Part shown: one piece after another, positions 19,669 to 28,412 of the stretch | Layout: each line of letters begins with the position of its first letter | Numbering within the stretch: the stretch's first letter is position 1 | Source: UBA2767 sp964194535 | GTDB taxonomy: Bacteria > Pseudomonadota > Alphaproteobacteria > Rhizobiales > Methyloligellaceae | Direction: 5' to 3' | NCBI GenBank assembly: GCA_964194535.1 | Contig: CAXMMX010000247.1 | Span: 1-32,283, forward strand | Length of the DNA: 32,283 bases | Translations under genes and position numbers: made by a program | The notes under the pieces: generated by a model | What the model saw: only the letters and a program-made list of their open reading frames with translations | What the model was told of the DNA's origin: nothing | Database searches by the model: none

Positions 19669-20167
19669 ATTTGGCCAGACCGGCAAACTCTTTCACCAGC
19701 TCTTCATAGATAGGCCGCTTGAAATCGACGATGTGCTTTAGTGTCTCCTCGAGCGAAATCCATTTCCATGCATCGAATTCCGGCTTGGCGCCCATGGGTG
19801 CATCGATATTGATATCGTCGTCGGTGCCCAGGAACCGCATGGCGAACCATTTCTGGCTCTGGCCGCGAAATTTGCCCTTCAGTCCGACGCCGAGGGCGTC
19901 CCTGGGCAGATCATAGCTCAGCCATCGCTGGCACTGGCCGATAATTTCCGCCTGCGCCGTACCGGTTTCTTCTTCCAGCTCACGCATGGCCGCCTGGCTC
20001 GGGCTTTCGCCCTCGTCAATGCCTCCTTGCGGCATCTGCCACAGCGAGGGAGACGCATCCCCTTCCCACTTGGCAATGCGCCGGCCAACCCATACCAGTC
20101 CTTGACTATTGAACAGCACAATGCCGACGCAGGGTCTGTAGGGCAGCTTGGAGAAATCCTTGGACAT
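19667..20167 (-). CDS. rppH: RNA 5' pyrophosphohydrolase (Nudix)
   Basis: Nudix hydrolase of about 166 aa that removes pyrophosphate from the 5' end of mRNA and so starts decay. LPYRPCVGIVLFNSQGLVWV is the family N-terminus. The Nudix box spans residues 48-70 (GGIDEGESPS through REL and EEETG), and WLSYDLPRD and GQSQKWFAMRF are typical RppH features. MSKDF at 20167 is chosen by similarity; ATG 20179 would add four residues and a TTG at 20194 nine. None has a clear ribosome binding site, and the gene starts just after the deacetylase stop at 20196, so translational coupling is likely. Confidence 0.93.
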   Translation of the reverse strand: MSKDFSKLPYRPCVGIVLFNSQGLVWVGRRIAKWEGDASPSLWQMPQGGIDEGESPSQAAMRELEEETGTAQAEIIGQCQRWLSYDLPRDALGVGLKGKFRGQSQKWFAMRFLGTDDDINIDAPMGAKPEFDAWKWISLEETLKHIVDFKRPIYEELVKEFAGLAK

Positions 20168-20195
20168 GGGCGCCGGCATGATGGATAGCGGCAAA

Positions 20196-21338
20196 TCAGG
20201 TTTGCTTACCGGAGCGTACCGCGGCGCTGACGGGAATGAGTTCGATGCCCTTGGCCTTGAGGGTGGAGACCCACTCCGCCACCCGCCCGATGGTCAGTGG
20301 CAAGCTGGAGCCGATACCGATGGCGATGCCATTTTCCTGGGCCAGCATCTCAAGCTTTTTAAGCGCCAGGTCTATTTCCTTGCCGTTGCGCTCCTCGTCG
20401 ACGGTGATCTGGGATACGCTGAAATCGAGGCCAAGGTCGCGGGCAATCTGTCCGGCGGTTGAGCGCCCGGCCGTCCCGTCATCGAGATAAAGGAGCCCAC
20501 GCGACTTCACCTCCTCCAGCACGGGGAGAAACGCGTCCTGGGCGGCGGTGAATTTCGCACCCATGTGGTTGGTGATGCCGGTGTATCCGGTAAACCGCGA
20601 CATGATCCAGTGCAGCCGCTTGATATTCTCCTCGGGCGGAAGGCTGGTGAGAAGCGTGTGGGGGCCCGGGTCGTTATCGGGATAGTCGAACGGCTCTAAC
20701 GGCACTTCAAGCATGACTTCATGGCCCGCGTCGCGAGACTTGCGCACCCAGCCATCCAGATTTCGGCCATAGGGACCGAAGGCGAGCGATACGGGCCCGG
20801 GAAGCGAGTTGATAGCCTGCGTGGTTGCCACTTCAGACAGGCCCATACCGGTGATAAGCAAAGCTATGCGCGCCGACTGGCCGGGGCCCGGATTGGCAGC
20901 TCCGTTGGAAGGTCGCGCATAAACCTGGCTTGGCCGGCTTCCATCCGCAGCGATTTTCGGCAATGGCCCGTAGCGGGAGGATTCCACAACGGAGCGCTGC
21001 GGAACCGGCAGCAGGACGACTCGTGTGTTACCGGATGAAGGGACAGGGGCCTCGGGCTGGGAAACGCCGGCTACGGGCAATTCCTGAGACCCTGAAAAGG
21101 CTTGCGAGGGAACGGTCTGCTGTACCGATCCCGATGAGGGAAACGGTACGCGTGGCGCGATGACTTTCACATCCGGCACAATATCAGCCGACCCCCCGGC
21201 TATGGGCCGGTTATTCGGGTCGATCGCGATGACGACAACAGGTTCGCCGCCCATCGGATCTGAACGGATAAAAAACCAGCCAATGGTGATGGCAATCAGC
21301 CCCAGGGCCACGGTAGTGGATATGGCAAGCGCCTTCAT
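20196..21338 (-). CDS. Divergent polysaccharide deacetylase family protein (YibQ-like)
   Basis: Protein of 380 aa with one N-terminal transmembrane anchor (ISTTVALGLIAITIGWFFI), a Pro/Ser-rich periplasmic linker up to about residue 150 and a C-terminal domain of about 220 residues. That domain reads ARIALLITGMGLSEVATTQA, GHEVMLEVPLEPFDYPDNDP, GYTGITNHMGAKFTA, LLYLDDGTAG and GIAIGIGSSLPLTI, which is the divergent polysaccharide deacetylase family. Its neighbours EnvC and CtpA are envelope proteins, and this gene set recurs together in proteobacteria, which suggests a shared role in peptidoglycan processing. Enzymatic activity of this family is not established to my knowledge. GAGG lies just upstream of the ATG, inside a 16-bp tandem repeat. 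Confidence 0.9.
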   Translation of the reverse strand: MKALAISTTVALGLIAITIGWFFIRSDPMGGEPVVVIAIDPNNRPIAGGSADIVPDVKVIAPRVPFPSSGSVQQTVPSQAFSGSQELPVAGVSQPEAPVPSSGNTRVVLLPVPQRSVVESSRYGPLPKIAADGSRPSQVYARPSNGAANPGPGQSARIALLITGMGLSEVATTQAINSLPGPVSLAFGPYGRNLDGWVRKSRDAGHEVMLEVPLEPFDYPDNDPGPHTLLTSLPPEENIKRLHWIMSRFTGYTGITNHMGAKFTAAQDAFLPVLEEVKSRGLLYLDDGTAGRSTAGQIARDLGLDFSVSQITVDEERNGKEIDLALKKLEMLAQENGIAIGIGSSLPLTIGRVAEWVSTLKAKGIELIPVSAAVRSGKQT

Positions 21339-21339
21339 T

Positions 21340-21369
21340 GTGCCTCAGTGTCACTGTGCCTCAGTGTCC
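21340..21369. repeat. 16-bp tandem duplication at the deacetylase ribosome binding site
   Basis: GTGCCTCAGTGTCACT (21340-21355) is followed directly by a second copy lacking only its last bases. On the minus strand this duplicates the GAGG that serves as ribosome binding site for the gene starting at 21338. A further short repeat (CTCGTTCTCCCG, twice) lies just beyond it. Confidence 0.7.
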
Positions 21370-21524
21370 AACTTCTCGTTCTCCCGGGCCCCTCGTTCTC
21401 CCGATCAATGCCGCGCATATCATGGGAAACCGTACCGCTGCAATCTCCTCTTTGTTTTATCGCAAGCCGGTTAACGGGTCGTTGGCAAATTGTCAGGGCC
21501 GGAACTCATCAATGGATCCTGACC

Positions 21525-22844
21525 CTAGTTAGCGGCCGAATTCTTGTTCTGCTCGTTTTCCGCTTTCAGGCCGCGCACGAAGTTCAGTGCATATTTGAGC
21601 TGGCGGTCCTTCTCGCTGTCTTTTGGCACATAGTTCGGACTTCCCGATGCTTCCTTGTTATCTTCGCTGTTCAGATGCCCGCGCAAATCCGATTCGCCGC
21701 GCGGTTTACGGGCCCGCTTCTTGAGTTCCTCTGGCAATTCCTGCTCAACCACAATGTTGGGATCGATCCCCTTGGCCTGGATGGAGCGCCCCGATGGCGT
21801 GAAATAGCGGGCAGTCGTCAGGCGAATGGCGCCATTGCCATCAAGCGGGATGATCGTCTGCACCGATCCTTTGCCGAAGGAACGCGTTCCGATGATTGTG
21901 CCGCGGCGCAGATCCTGTAAGGCGCCGGCCACGATTTCGGACGCGCTCGCTGAACCGCCATTGATCAGGACGGCAATCTTCTTGCCATCCGTGATGTCGC
22001 CGGACCGTGCGTTATAGCGCTGGGTTTCCTGCAGATTACGGCCGCGGGTGGATACGATCGCACCCTGTTCAAGAAAAGCATCGGCTACCGATACGGACTG
22101 ATCGAGCAAGCCGCCCGGATTGTTGCGCAAATCGATCACATAACCCTTTAGCTTGCTGCCGATTTCCTTCTTCAACCTGTCAACCGCCTTCTTGAGTTCC
22201 GAATAGGTCTGCTCGTTGAAGGTGGTAATGCGAACATAGGCGACATCACCCTCGGCGCGTGCTTTTATCGGGTTGATACGGATCACATCACGCACAACCT
22301 TGATCGTTAAAGGATCATCCTCGCCCTTACGCACCACGGTGAGATTGATAGACGTGTTGATTGGACCGCGCATCTTCTCCACGGCCTGCTGAAGGGTCAG
22401 CCCCTGAATCTGCTCGTCGTCCAGATGCGTGATGTAATCGCCAGTCTGCAGCCCGGCCTTGTCTGCCGGAGTGTCAGCAATCGGCGCCACGACCTTAATC
22501 ACGCCTTTTTCCATTGTGACCTCGATGCCGAGCCCCCCGAACTCGCCGCGGGTCTGCACCTGCATGTCCCGGAAATGCTTTGCATTGAGATAGGACGAAT
22601 GGGGATCGAGAGCACTCAACATCCCGTTGATTGCCGATTCTATCAGCTTGGTGTCTTCGGGCTGTTCGACATAATCGGACCGCACCCGCTCCAGCACATC
22701 GCCAAACAGATCCAGCTGCCTGTAGATTTCGGAGTTGGCGGCAATGGCGCTGTGGCTCCGTGTCAGGTTCAGCACCGCTGTTCCAGCTGCCAGGCCGGCC
22801 AGGATTAAAAATGCCCAAAGCGCGAATTCTGGTCTCCGCATCAT
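21525..22844 (-). CDS. ctpA: Carboxyl-terminal processing protease (S41)
   Basis: Periplasmic serine protease of 439 aa with an N-terminal signal or anchor (FALWAFLILAGLAAGTAVLN). A PDZ domain spans about residues 100-175 (GGLGIEVTMEKGVIKVVAPI, GDYITHLDDEQIQGL). The S41 catalytic core has GYVIDLRNNPGGLLDQSV, the catalytic serine within NGGSASASEIVAGAL (about 296-309) and the catalytic lysine near 325 in SFGKGSVQT. The C-terminus is charged and low in complexity. It overlaps envC by four bases (ATGA), so the pair is translationally coupled; EnvC-like factors and Ctp proteases both act on cell-wall hydrolysis. Confidence 0.96.
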   Translation of the reverse strand: MMRRPEFALWAFLILAGLAAGTAVLNLTRSHSAIAANSEIYRQLDLFGDVLERVRSDYVEQPEDTKLIESAINGMLSALDPHSSYLNAKHFRDMQVQTRGEFGGLGIEVTMEKGVIKVVAPIADTPADKAGLQTGDYITHLDDEQIQGLTLQQAVEKMRGPINTSINLTVVRKGEDDPLTIKVVRDVIRINPIKARAEGDVAYVRITTFNEQTYSELKKAVDRLKKEIGSKLKGYVIDLRNNPGGLLDQSVSVADAFLEQGAIVSTRGRNLQETQRYNARSGDITDGKKIAVLINGGSASASEIVAGALQDLRRGTIIGTRSFGKGSVQTIIPLDGNGAIRLTTARYFTPSGRSIQAKGIDPNIVVEQELPEELKKRARKPRGESDLRGHLNSEDNKEASGSPNYVPKDSEKDRQLKYALNFVRGLKAENEQNKNSAAN

Positions 22845-24235
22845 CCTTCTACCCTTTCAGGACTCCTGGCCCACCATGGACCTGGATCAATTGACCGGCC
22901 GTTTTTACGAAATTCCACATACAATGTCTGGCCCGGTCTACTGGTATTATCACTGCTGCCTGTATCGTTGCTGCGCCTGGCTGAGGCGCCCATAACCGCG
23001 ACAGGCTCGCCAGCGAGCACAAACTGCGCGATACCAACGTCGATTCGCTGCATACCGGCCAAAAGGATATGATACCCCCCGCCGGCGTTTATGATCAAGA
23101 GTTGCCCATAGGTACGGAATTCGTCCGCATATGCAACCCAGCCGTCAACCGGAGAAATTACCTGGGCATTTGAGCGGCTGGCTATAGAGATACCCTTTGC
23201 CTTCTCACCTGACCCGTTTTCACCACCGAATGCGCGTATCTGCACGCCGATGACGGGCCGGGCGAGTTTGCCCCTGGTTTCGGTGAATTCCATCGCCGGC
23301 TTTAGCCGTCCCGGACTGAGAAACGCGACCTTCGTGGTCTTGCCCGGAATCTGATCAACTCCTGAGCGGCCCTGGCTTTTTGCAGTCTCTGCAAGCGCTT
23401 TTTCCCGGAGCCGCCTGGCAGCGAGTTCCGCCTCATATAGCGCGAGACCCGCCGCGGCGATTTCCTTGTCCATGCGTTGCACCAGCTCATCCAGATAACT
23501 CACCGTCTTGGCATGGCGCTTGGCTGCCTCGCGGATTTTCGCCAGTTTTGCCTGTCGCGACTTCTCCAAAGCCTTTTTCTCGGCAATCAAACCACCAATC
23601 GCGTCACGGGCGGCAATCAATTTATCGTTTTCCCGCTTCAACTTATCGCGTTGTTGTTTGATACCCTCGCCAAAGCGAACAAGGTCGTCGAGCTCTTCGC
23701 TCAGCCCATCAGCCTGGATTTTAAGCTCCGGGAACACCGATGCCATCAACATGGCCGAACGTACCATCTTCAGTGCGTCGTTGCGCCGTGTCACCAGTGC
23801 GGGCGGAGGCTGGCGGCCAATGCGCTGCATGGCGGCCAGCAGCCTGGCAATCGTGGCGTGACGCTCATCGATTGAGGCGCGCACCTTATCTTGCTGGTCC
23901 GACAGGGTTCCAAGCTTCGATTCGATAGCCGATAATTTGGTCTCGCTCGCCTGAACCCGCCTGGCGGTGCCGATCAAATTCTCATTCAGAGCAGAGCGTT
24001 CCCCGGCCAGTCTTTCAAGATCGCCGGAAATTTCATTTTCCCTGGCGCGGGCAGTCTCAAGATCACGCTTGGATTCCCGAAGTTGTTTCTGGGCGTCTTC
24101 CTGCTTCACCTGGTCCTGCGCACTGACAGGGCCAACAGCAGGAAAAATAAGCACAATGGCGGCCACCAGGGCCGCGGCAAACCGCGCCGTCATTGACGCC
24201 AACAAGCCTAGCTTCACCGATTGGGAAACACTCAT
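22841..24235 (-). CDS. envC: Murein hydrolase activator EnvC-like protein (degenerate M23)
   Basis: Periplasmic protein of about 464 aa. A signal peptide (RFAAALVAAIVLIFPAVGPVSAQ) is followed by a long coiled coil (about residues 40-270) rich in Glu, Lys and Arg and then a LytM/M23-type domain. In that domain the usual zinc ligands are missing: the HxGxD site is replaced by SRSNAQVISP, and the terminal motif reads LYVEFRKNGRSIDPGPWW. This fits EnvC, which activates amidases and is not itself a hydrolase. The ATG at 24235 has GGA upstream and is chosen over the longer frame to 24310, which would overlap rlmH. It should control septal peptidoglycan splitting with its amidase partner. Confidence 0.92.
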   Translation of the reverse strand: MSVSQSVKLGLLASMTARFAAALVAAIVLIFPAVGPVSAQDQVKQEDAQKQLRESKRDLETARARENEISGDLERLAGERSALNENLIGTARRVQASETKLSAIESKLGTLSDQQDKVRASIDERHATIARLLAAMQRIGRQPPPALVTRRNDALKMVRSAMLMASVFPELKIQADGLSEELDDLVRFGEGIKQQRDKLKRENDKLIAARDAIGGLIAEKKALEKSRQAKLAKIREAAKRHAKTVSYLDELVQRMDKEIAAAGLALYEAELAARRLREKALAETAKSQGRSGVDQIPGKTTKVAFLSPGRLKPAMEFTETRGKLARPVIGVQIRAFGGENGSGEKAKGISIASRSNAQVISPVDGWVAYADEFRTYGQLLIINAGGGYHILLAGMQRIDVGIAQFVLAGEPVAVMGASARRSNDTGSSDNTSRPGQTLYVEFRKNGRSIDPGPWWARSPERVEG

Positions 24236-24306
24236 ATGTTTTCCAATAGGCCCTGCGTGTGTCTGGTACAAGGCATAACAGTCCGCACCCTTGGGGCGTG
24301 CGCCAC

Positions 24307-24789
24307 TCAACTCCGGTGATAAGGGTGACCGGCCAGTATGGTCACGGCACGGTACAATTGTTCGGCCAGCACCACCCTGGCCAGGCCGTGCGGCAGGGTT
24401 ATGGCGCCGAGCGAGAATATACGCTCGGCCTTCTCGCGGATTTGGGCCCCGTGACCGTCAGGTCCGCCTATGATGAATGCAAGACCGGATGCCCCTGCGT
24501 CGCGCTGCTTTGCCAGCAGGCGCGCAAACTGCTCGCTGGTGAGCGCGTCGCCGTTTTCATCCAGAGCAATAACGCAAGCCGCAGTGGGGATTTTGGCCAG
24601 CAAAGTCCCGGCTTCTTCCGCGCGGCGTTCCTTTGCGCTGCCTTTGCGTGATTCTGAAATTTCAATGCAGTTGAGCGGCCCCAGGTTGAGCGATCTGCCC
24701 GCTGGCGATACCCGCTCCGCATAGCGCTGATAGAGGTCGCGTTCAGGCCCCGCTTTCAGTTTACCGACGGCTCCAATGGTAAGGTGCAT
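24307..24789 (-). CDS. rlmH: 23S rRNA (pseudouridine1915-N3)-methyltransferase RlmH
   Basis: SPOUT-class methyltransferase of 160 aa that modifies helix 69 of 23S rRNA using S-adenosylmethionine. The start MHLTIGAVGKLKAGPE is typical. The knot region contains FIIGGPDGHGAQIREKAERI followed by SLGAITLPHGLARVVLAEQLYRA, and the protein ends ILAGHPYHRS, as almost all RlmH proteins do. It follows rsfS at a distance of 24 bases, the standard pairing in bacteria. Confidence 0.97.
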   Translation of the reverse strand: MHLTIGAVGKLKAGPERDLYQRYAERVSPAGRSLNLGPLNCIEISESRKGSAKERRAEEAGTLLAKIPTAACVIALDENGDALTSEQFARLLAKQRDAGASGLAFIIGGPDGHGAQIREKAERIFSLGAITLPHGLARVVLAEQLYRAVTILAGHPYHRS

Positions 24790-24813
24790 CTGATGAACAA
24801 CCGGGCGGGCCGC

Positions 24814-25224
24814 CTAAATGGCAACGCGCTCGTCCGGCCGCTCCGCGCTCCACAACTTTTCCAGATTGTAGAATTCGCGCACCTCGGGCCGGAAGATGTG
24901 CACGATCACGTCGCCGCCATCGATCAGCACCCAGTCACAATGGGGCATGCCTTCGACCCTGGCGCCAAATTCGGTTTCTTTCTTGAGCCTCTTGACGATT
25001 TGGTCGGCAATCGCGCCCACATGGCGGTTCGAGCGCCCGGACGAGATGACCATATGGTCTGCTATCGAAGATTTACCGGCCAGATCGATGGACATCACGT
25101 CCATTGCCTTGGCTTCATCGAGGGTCTCGAGAACGAGACCAAGTAACGTGTCCGAACCATCCTCAATCAGAGCATGCTTGGACGCAGGCGTGCCCTTGGA
25201 GGCACCCTCGCGAGAGGTTCTCAT
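24814..25224 (-). CDS. rsfS: Ribosomal silencing factor RsfS
   Basis: Protein of 136 aa of the Iojap/RsfS family, which binds ribosomal protein L14 and blocks subunit joining under starvation. Signature stretches are VLETLDEAKAMDVMSIDLAG, MVISSGRSNRHVGAIADQIV, DWVLIDGGDVIVHIFRPEVR and FYNLEKLWS. The first 20 residues are an unstructured extension. It lies between nadD (a gap of about 120 bases with no gene) and rlmH. Confidence 0.96.
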   Translation of the reverse strand: MRTSREGASKGTPASKHALIEDGSDTLLGLVLETLDEAKAMDVMSIDLAGKSSIADHMVISSGRSNRHVGAIADQIVKRLKKETEFGARVEGMPHCDWVLIDGGDVIVHIFRPEVREFYNLEKLWSAERPDERVAI

Positions 25225-25345
25225 ATTTTGCTGGATATCCTTTTGTCATACAGCCATTTTGCACTTAAGCGATGACTTATCCTTCAATCAGGAGCGCAAC
25301 GTCCTGAGAATAGCCTGCGAATTGCGTCAATTTCAATAGCCAGGG

Positions 25346-25918
25346 TCAAGACTCGCGAATGGCATTCGCACGCAGCCCACTCGACGAGAGCGCCGAGAGC
25401 GGTGCGCTCAGGAATGTCCAGGCCGGCGGCTGGTACCGGTACAAACCGCGCGCGTCGCTCTCATCCACATATGCGCCGGCAAAACATTGAGCGGCAATCC
25501 CGGCCCGCGCGGCGTATCTGTAGCCCGGCCTGTCGATAACCGCGACAGCTACCAGTCCCAGAATTTCGCGCCAGTCCCGCCAGCAGTGAAAGCTCGCGAG
25601 ATTGTCCGCCCCCATGACCCAGATGAAACGGGTCTCAGGGTAGCGCTGTACAAGAAAGCCGAGCATGTCGGCGGTATAGGCACTCCCCCGCGACGCCTCG
25701 AACCCGGTAACGTCGATACGCGGATGGCGGGCCAGCTGTTGCGCTTGCACAAGGCGCCTGGTGAAGGACGCCGTATCACGCCTGGTCTTGAGCGGATTGC
25801 CCGGCGTTACCAGCCACCACAAGCGGTCAAGCCCAAGCCGCTTCAGGACCACCTGCGAGATATGCATATGCCCTGCATGGGGCGGGTTGAAGGTGCCGCC
25901 GAGCAACCCGATGGTCAT
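25346..25918 (-). CDS. nadD: Nicotinate-nucleotide adenylyltransferase
   Basis: Nucleotidyltransferase of about 190 aa that makes deamido-NAD from nicotinate mononucleotide and ATP. The nucleotide-binding signature GGTFNPPHAGH is at residues 7-17, followed by WWLVTPGNPLK and RFIWVMGADNLASFHCW. The C-terminal site normally read as SSTxxR appears here as SSSGLRAN. ATG 25918 has no ribosome binding site. Rhizobial NadD proteins often have an N-terminal extension ending in PGM, and a GTG at 25984 would give such an extension (ending QPPPAFPGM) and overlap the end of proA by 11 bases. The start is therefore uncertain; the function is not. Confidence 0.94.
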   Translation of the reverse strand: MTIGLLGGTFNPPHAGHMHISQVVLKRLGLDRLWWLVTPGNPLKTRRDTASFTRRLVQAQQLARHPRIDVTGFEASRGSAYTADMLGFLVQRYPETRFIWVMGADNLASFHCWRDWREILGLVAVAVIDRPGYRYAARAGIAAQCFAGAYVDESDARGLYRYQPPAWTFLSAPLSALSSSGLRANAIRES

Positions 25919-25973
25919 GCCGGGGAAGGCCGGGGGCGGTTGTAATTTTTCGGCCCGGTCCGCCAGGGCAGCT

Positions 25974-27266
25974 TCACCCGGCACGGGTCTGGCCCGTGCC
26001 GCGCACCACATATTTGAAGCTAGTGAGTTGTTCCACGCCAACCGGACCGCGGGCGTGCATTTTGCCCGTTGCGATACCGATCTCCGCGCCCATGCCGAAT
26101 TCGCCGCCGTCGGCAAACTGGGTCGAGGCGTTATGCAGGACGATGGCGGAACCCACTTTGTCCAGAAAGGCGTCCGCCACGCCCTGGTCATCGGTAATGA
26201 TGCTGTCCGTATGGGCCGAGCCATAGCATTCAATGTGCGCGATGGCCGCGTCCACCCCGTCCACCACCTTGATGGAAATGACCGCGTCGAGATATTCGGT
26301 GCCCCAATCGTCTTCACTTGCGGGCGTCACGCGCGGGTCGGTGCTTCTGGTCTCTTCATCGCCGCGCACCTCGCATCCCGCCTCAAGCAGCGCCGTGACC
26401 AGCACCTTGAGATGCGTGCCGGCACACGCCTTGTCCACCAGCAGGGATTCCGCCGCGCCGCAAATACCGGTACGGCGCATCTTGGCATTCACTGCAATCT
26501 CCCTCGCCATCGCCAGCTCGGCCGCCTGATGCACATAGACATGGCAGATGCCTTCCAGATGTGCGAACACGGGCACGCGGGCGTCGCTTTGCACCCGCTC
26601 CACGAGGCTTTTGCCGCCGCGTGGCACAATCACGTCGATTGCGCCATTCAGGCCCTTGAGCATCTCGCCGACAGCCGCCCGGTCGGTGGTAGGAACAAGC
26701 TGTATGGCATATTCGGGCAGATCAGCCGATTTCAACCCCTGCACCAGACAGGCATGGATTGCATGGGAAGAATGCTCGCTCTCCGATCCGCTGCGCAGGA
26801 TCACCGCATTGCCGGACTTAAGGCACAGCCCGCCCGCGTCGGCGGTCACGTTGGGGCGGCTTTCAAAGATGATACCGATGACGCCGAGCGGCGTGCGCAC
26901 CCGCTCGATCCGCAACCCGTTGGGGCGCTCCCACGAGCCGATAATATCGCCCACCGGATCTTTCAGATCTGCAATCGCCTCAAGCCCTGAGGCCATAGCC
27001 TCAACCCGTTCGGGATCGAGTTTCAGCCGGTCGAGAAAGGAATGGGCACGGCCCTTGCTCGCCGCTGCCTTCATATCCTTTTCATTGGCGGCAAGGATTT
27101 CACTCATCTTTGCACGGATGGCGGCCGCCATGGCCTTGAGCGCGCCCGTCTTCGCATCCGAACCCGCATGGGCAAGCAGGCTTGCGGCCGCACTGGCGCG
27201 CGCGCCAAGCGCGTCCATTACCACGGCGATGTCTTGAGCTGCATTATCCTTCACATTCGCGTCCAT
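25974..27266 (-). CDS. proA: Glutamate-5-semialdehyde dehydrogenase (gamma-glutamyl phosphate reductase)
   Basis: Second enzyme of proline synthesis, 430 aa, reducing gamma-glutamyl phosphate with NADPH. Aldehyde-dehydrogenase-like fold. It shows PLGVIGIIFESRPNVTADAG, GNAVILRSGSESEHSSHAI, MRRTGICGAAESLLV with the catalytic Cys, and ECYGSAHTDSIITDDQGVAD with FGMGAEIGIATGKMHARGPV near the C-terminus. It begins on the base next to the proB stop codon, so the kinase and reductase are co-translated. Confidence 0.97.
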   Translation of the reverse strand: MDANVKDNAAQDIAVVMDALGARASAAASLLAHAGSDAKTGALKAMAAAIRAKMSEILAANEKDMKAAASKGRAHSFLDRLKLDPERVEAMASGLEAIADLKDPVGDIIGSWERPNGLRIERVRTPLGVIGIIFESRPNVTADAGGLCLKSGNAVILRSGSESEHSSHAIHACLVQGLKSADLPEYAIQLVPTTDRAAVGEMLKGLNGAIDVIVPRGGKSLVERVQSDARVPVFAHLEGICHVYVHQAAELAMAREIAVNAKMRRTGICGAAESLLVDKACAGTHLKVLVTALLEAGCEVRGDEETRSTDPRVTPASEDDWGTEYLDAVISIKVVDGVDAAIAHIECYGSAHTDSIITDDQGVADAFLDKVGSAIVLHNASTQFADGGEFGMGAEIGIATGKMHARGPVGVEQLTSFKYVVRGTGQTRAG

Positions 27267-28412
27267 CTATTCGCCTGAACCCCCGCCCTGTTTGAGCGCC
27301 ATATTGTCCCGGTGGATTAATTCGTCCCGGCCACGGTAGCCGAGCAGTTCGGTAATTTCACGGCTTTTATGACCGATGATGGTTTTCGCGTCCTGGTGGG
27401 AATAGGCGCTCAATCCGCGCCCCAGCTCCGTGCCGGACGCATCGCGGATAATGACGGCATCGCCGCGATCGAATGACCCTTCAACCGATGACACGCCCGC
27501 TGGCAGCAGGCTCTTGCCTGCTTTGAGCGCCGTGACCGCGCCATCGTCGATGACCACCACGCCGCGCGGCTCCAGCGCTCCGGCAATCCAGCGCTTGCGG
27601 GATGCTCTTGGATTGCTGTGCGCCAGGAACCATGTGCACGCGCCCCCATCTGTAAAGCGCGCCAGCGGGTTCATGACCTTGCCGCTGGCGATGATCATGT
27701 TCGTGCCCGCGCCGACCGCAATTTTGGCCGCCTCGATTTTTGTCACCATGCCGCCACGTGACAGCTCCATGCCGGTGTCGCCCGCCATGGCTTCTATCCC
27801 GGGGGTTATGTCTTCGACTTCAGTTAGAAGCTGCGCGGCGTCATCCGAGCCCGGCACGCTGGTATAAAGACCATCCACGTCCGACAGCAATATCAGGCAG
27901 TCCGCGCTCATCATGCTCGCTACCCGCGCCGCCAGCCGGTCATTGTCTCCATAGCGGATCTCGCTCGTCGCCACCGTGTCGTTTTCGTTGACGACGGGTA
28001 CCGCGCCAATGCGCAGTAGCGTTTCCATGGTGGAGCGGGCATTGAGATAACGCCGCCGCTCCTCCGTATCGCCAAGGGTCAGCAAGATTTGCGCCGCCAC
28101 CAGCCCACTCGCCTTGAAGGTTTCTTCATAGGCATGGGCCAGACCAATCTGGCCAACGGACGCGGCGGCCTGGTTTTCTTCCAGCTTGAGCGGCCCTGAG
28201 GGCAGTTCCAGCGCCCTGCGGCCAAGCGCAATGGCGCCGGAGGACACAAGAATAACCTGCTTGCCTTTGGCTTTGAGCGCCGCCACATCGGCGACGAGTG
28301 AGGCGAGCCACTCTTTATTGAGCGCGCCGGTCTCCGCGTCCGCCAGCAGGGATGAGCCGATCTTGATGACAATCCGCTTCGCCTTGTCCCATTCTGCTCT
28401 TACGGCTGCCAT
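27267..28412 (-). CDS. proB: Glutamate 5-kinase
   Basis: First and feedback-inhibited enzyme of proline synthesis, 381 aa. The amino acid kinase domain (about 1-260) has VIKIGSSLLAD, VSSGAIALGRRALEL, PVVNENDTVATSEIRYGDND and GGMVTKIEAAKIAVGAG. A C-terminal PUA domain follows (about 285-370; GVVVIDDGAVTALKAGKSLL, YSHQDAKTIIGHKSREI). Its start overlaps the 3' end of obgE by 13 bases and its stop touches the proA start, forming obgE-proB-proA. Confidence 0.97.
   Translation of the reverse strand: MAAVRAEWDKAKRIVIKIGSSLLADAETGALNKEWLASLVADVAALKAKGKQVILVSSGAIALGRRALELPSGPLKLEENQAAASVGQIGLAHAYEETFKASGLVAAQILLTLGDTEERRRYLNARSTMETLLRIGAVPVVNENDTVATSEIRYGDNDRLAARVASMMSADCLILLSDVDGLYTSVPGSDDAAQLLTEVEDITPGIEAMAGDTGMELSRGGMVTKIEAAKIAVGAGTNMIIASGKVMNPLARFTDGGACTWFLAHSNPRASRKRWIAGALEPRGVVVIDDGAVTALKAGKSLLPAGVSSVEGSFDRGDAVIIRDASGTELGRGLSAYSHQDAKTIIGHKSREITELLGYRGRDELIHRDNMALKQGGGSGE

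Noticed and set aside
25761..26990. 409-aa open frame on the plus strand opposite proA and nadD
   Set aside because: It is a shadow of two well-supported genes; its translation is rich in His, Arg and Ala with no motif.
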